Translations under genes and position numbers: made by a program
The notes under the pieces: generated by a model
What the model was told of the DNA's origin: nothing
The model's input: the letters and a program-made list of their open reading frames with translations, nothing else
Databases searched by the model: none
In this document: positions 13,951 to 15,276 of the stretch, piece after piece
Layout of the letters: every line of letters starts with the position of its first letter
Numbering within the stretch: the stretch's first letter is position 1
NCBI GenBank assembly: GCA_020351895.1
Contig: CP070672.1
Coordinates: forward strand, 424,414-439,689
Source of the DNA: Thermoplasmata archaeon
GTDB lineage: Archaea > Thermoplasmatota > Thermoplasmata > GCA-020350865
Length of the DNA stretch: 15,276 nt
Reading direction: 5' to 3'

Positions 13951-14048
13951 TCCCCTTACTTCATAGAAACTTTAAGGATTTATAATTTTCTATGTTCTCC
14001 TAACAAGTAAAAAGGGCAAAAATGCTCAGACTGCGCCTTTTTATATAG
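13951..14048. promoter_or_regulatory. Divergent promoters of htpX (-) and queD (+)
   Basis: Minus strand: ATTATAAAT within GAAAATTATAAATCC (about 13977-13991), then AAGGGGA before the htpX ATG. Plus strand: TTTTTATATAG (14038-14048), a strong TATA box, giving a queD start near 14069. The middle of the 144-bp gap holds nothing else I can identify. Confidence 0.55.
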
Positions 14049-14088
14049 CAAACTTAATACCCTCATAATCTTTTTGTGCCTTGATACT

Positions 14089-14559
14089 ATGTTTATAGAA
14101 ATCAACGGTTGGGATGCGGGAATAAAATTCTCTGCCTGTCATTTCATCCCGGGTCATGGCAAATGCTCCCGCCTTCACGGTCATATCTATTCCATCCACG
14201 CCAGGGTTCACGGAGAGCAGAACGAGAAAGGCATGGTTCTTGATTTTTTGGTATTGAAAGAAAAACTTCGAAGCCTGGCAGATGATCTGGATCACCGTGT
14301 TTTGATTCCTGGAGAAAGCAAGGAGATGGAGACCGAAATCGGGGACGAGGTTAAGGTCACATCTGATGGAAAGAATTACATTTTTCCCCTTGATGATGTT
14401 GTTGTCATGGACATCAAGTTGGCCTCGGCAGAGGAACTTGCGGGATTCATATTAGAGAGATTACTCACCATGATGGAGATCCCCAGCAATGTTAAGGCCC
14501 TGGAGATAGGTATTGATGAAGGCAAGGGGCAGGGAGCCTGGGTTAATAGGGAGTTTTAA
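14089..14559 (+). CDS. queD: 6-carboxytetrahydropterin synthase (QueD/PTPS family)
   Basis: Converts dihydroneopterin triphosphate to 6-carboxytetrahydropterin, an early step to preQ0 and thus to archaeosine. It is 156 residues from this ATG. Zinc ligands H18 (SACHF) and H30/H32 (RLHGH); the catalytic Cys26 sits in the C-x3-HGH spacing typical of QueD-type rather than biopterin-type members; D68-H69 (DLDHRVL) completes the catalytic group, and a late Glu (IDEGKGQGAWV) would hold the pterin ring. A TTG at 14074 would add five residues, but the TATA box position and normal N-terminal spacing favour ATG 14089. Its product pathway feeds TgtA, encoded elsewhere in this window. Some archaeal members have other pterin specificities. 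Confidence 0.92.
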   Translation: MFIEINGWDAGIKFSACHFIPGHGKCSRLHGHIYSIHARVHGEQNEKGMVLDFLVLKEKLRSLADDLDHRVLIPGESKEMETEIGDEVKVTSDGKNYIFPLDDVVVMDIKLASAEELAGFILERLLTMMEIPSNVKALEIGIDEGKGQGAWVNREF

Positions 14560-14571
14560 AGGATATTTTAA

Positions 14572-14623
14572 ATGATTTTCTGGATTGTTAAATCATGTAT
14601 AATCTCCCCATAATCTTTAAATT
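14572..14623 (+). promoter_or_regulatory. Inverted repeat and promoter before the TraB-family gene
   Basis: ATGATTT (14572-14578) and AAATCAT (14590-14596) form a 7-bp inverted repeat after the queD stop; its half-site matches the first seven bases of the 11-mer found before the M28 gene. CTTTAAATT (14615-14623) is a TATA-like element about 30 nt before ATG 14648, suggesting a nearly leaderless mRNA. Confidence 0.4.
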
Positions 14624-14647
14624 CTCTACCGACATATGTATTTCTCA

Positions 14648-15276
14648 ATGATAACACTAATTGGTGTGGGGCATGTTTTTGATATCAGCAAGAGCCTGGA
14701 GACCGCCATAATTCAGCGCAATCCCTCTGTGGTGTGCGTTGAGCTTGATCCTGCAAGATATCAGGCCCTGCATTCAAAAGGTGGTGACAGAGACCTACCT
14801 GTTGTTTATATGATGCTGGCAAGGTTTCAGGAGAAGATAGCCAAGAAGTACGGAACTCAGGTGGGCAGTGAAATGCTAACTGCAATTGAAGCTGCCAAAA
14901 TGCTCGATGCAAAGGTGGCGTTCATAGACATGGATGCATCCAATATAGTCGCCAATTTTTGGAAATCCATGACAATAAAGGAGAGGATGAAGTTCATCTT
15001 TGCCCTCTTCACAAGTGTGTTTGTAAGAAAGAAGAGAATCGAGAAGGAGCTTCAGCGCTTTGAGGAGAACGAAGGATACTATTTGGAGAGTTTCGGCAAG
15101 GAATTTCCAGCTGCAAAAAGGGTATTAATCGATGATAGAAACGTTCACATGGCAGAGACCATAAGGAAGATCAGCTTGGAGCATGAGAATGTTGTGGCTG
15201 TGATAGGTGATGGTCATGTGGAGGGAATCAGAAGTTTACTGGCACCCACCGATGTTGAGATAATCAGATTGAGCCA
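14648..15276 (+). CDS. TraB/PrgY-family protein, N-terminal part (runs off the window)
   Basis: About 209 residues are visible of a family that usually has roughly 220-400, often with membrane segments toward the C-terminus. Family landmarks: LIGVGHVFDIS at the start, VVCVELDPARYQAL at about 28-41, the conserved DDRNVHMAETIRK, and the second glycine/histidine motif IGDGHVEGIRSLL near the end of the visible part. TraB (PrgY) is known in enterococci as a negative regulator of pheromone activity and is related to TIKI-type proteases through conserved GxxH/E residues; the role of archaeal members is unknown. Codon use matches its neighbours. The frame is open to the window edge, so the stop and any membrane segments lie outside. 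Confidence 0.88.
   Translation, partial: MITLIGVGHVFDISKSLETAIIQRNPSVVCVELDPARYQALHSKGGDRDLPVVYMMLARFQEKIAKKYGTQVGSEMLTAIEAAKMLDAKVAFIDMDASNIVANFWKSMTIKERMKFIFALFTSVFVRKKRIEKELQRFEENEGYYLESFGKEFPAAKRVLIDDRNVHMAETIRKISLEHENVVAVIGDGHVEGIRSLLAPTDVEIIRLS

Noticed and set aside
1..15276. CRISPR array, transposon ends, prophage or toxin-antitoxin modules
   Set aside because: No regularly spaced repeats, transposase or integrase motifs or recognisable toxin/antitoxin pairs were seen; the only repeats are the two local duplications reported.

Overview
This window looks like chromosomal DNA from a euryarchaeal-type archaeon, most plausibly an uncultured Thermoplasmatota lineage. The archaeal signs are an aIF5A with a hypusine site, an archaeosine-type tRNA-guanine transglycosylase with a C-terminal PUA domain, TATA boxes (TTTATATA-like) about 25-35 nt upstream of many start codons, and very short or absent leaders on several genes. 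Other genes have clear Shine-Dalgarno sites (GGAGGT-like). The combination of formate-THF ligase with many peptidases suggests a peptide-degrading organism with folate-linked C1 metabolism. The lineage is inference; no rRNA is present.

Layout. 1-1223 (-): 5' part of formate-tetrahydrofolate ligase. 1388-1552 (-): a 54-residue Cys-rich mini-protein. 1738-1953 (+): a very basic 71-residue protein made of two copies of one motif, followed by a structured non-coding stretch and a hairpin/T-tract terminator (1981-2134). 2198-3424 (+): PepT-type tripeptidase. 3472-3678 (-): unknown small protein. 3767-4486 (+): metallo-beta-lactamase-fold hydrolase. 4667-6604 (+): exported seven-repeat FG-GAP protein with Ig-like domains and a C-terminal membrane anchor. 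6651-8609 (+): TgtA, overlapping by 4 nt the stop of the convergent agmatinase gene (8606-9481, -), which follows aIF5A (9557-9943, -). 9944-10336: promoters plus a duplicated C-rich/GATATTT block. 10337-11314 (+): exported, membrane-anchored M24 peptidase. 11408-11602: a 95-bp tandem repeat with perfect inverted 11-mers leading straight into the M28 peptidase gene (11589-13010, +). 13036-13944 (-): HtpX-like M48 protease with an altered zinc motif. 14089-14559 (+): QueD. 14648-end (+): TraB-family protein, cut by the window edge.

How the genes fit together. aIF5A and agmatinase form a translation-factor modification pair: in archaea the agmatine/agmatinase route is tied to hypusine formation. 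TgtA and QueD are both needed for archaeosine in tRNA, though they lie about 5.5 kb apart. PepT (cytosolic), the M24 and M28 enzymes (both predicted to face outside and be membrane-tethered) and the FG-GAP surface protein suggest extracellular protein use feeding internal peptide breakdown. No CRISPR, transposase, tRNA or rRNA was found. The least ordinary parts are the regulatory-looking repeat before the M28 gene, the HExxN motif in HtpX, the membrane-anchored M24 enzyme, and the small genes and structured RNA at 1.4-2.1 kb.
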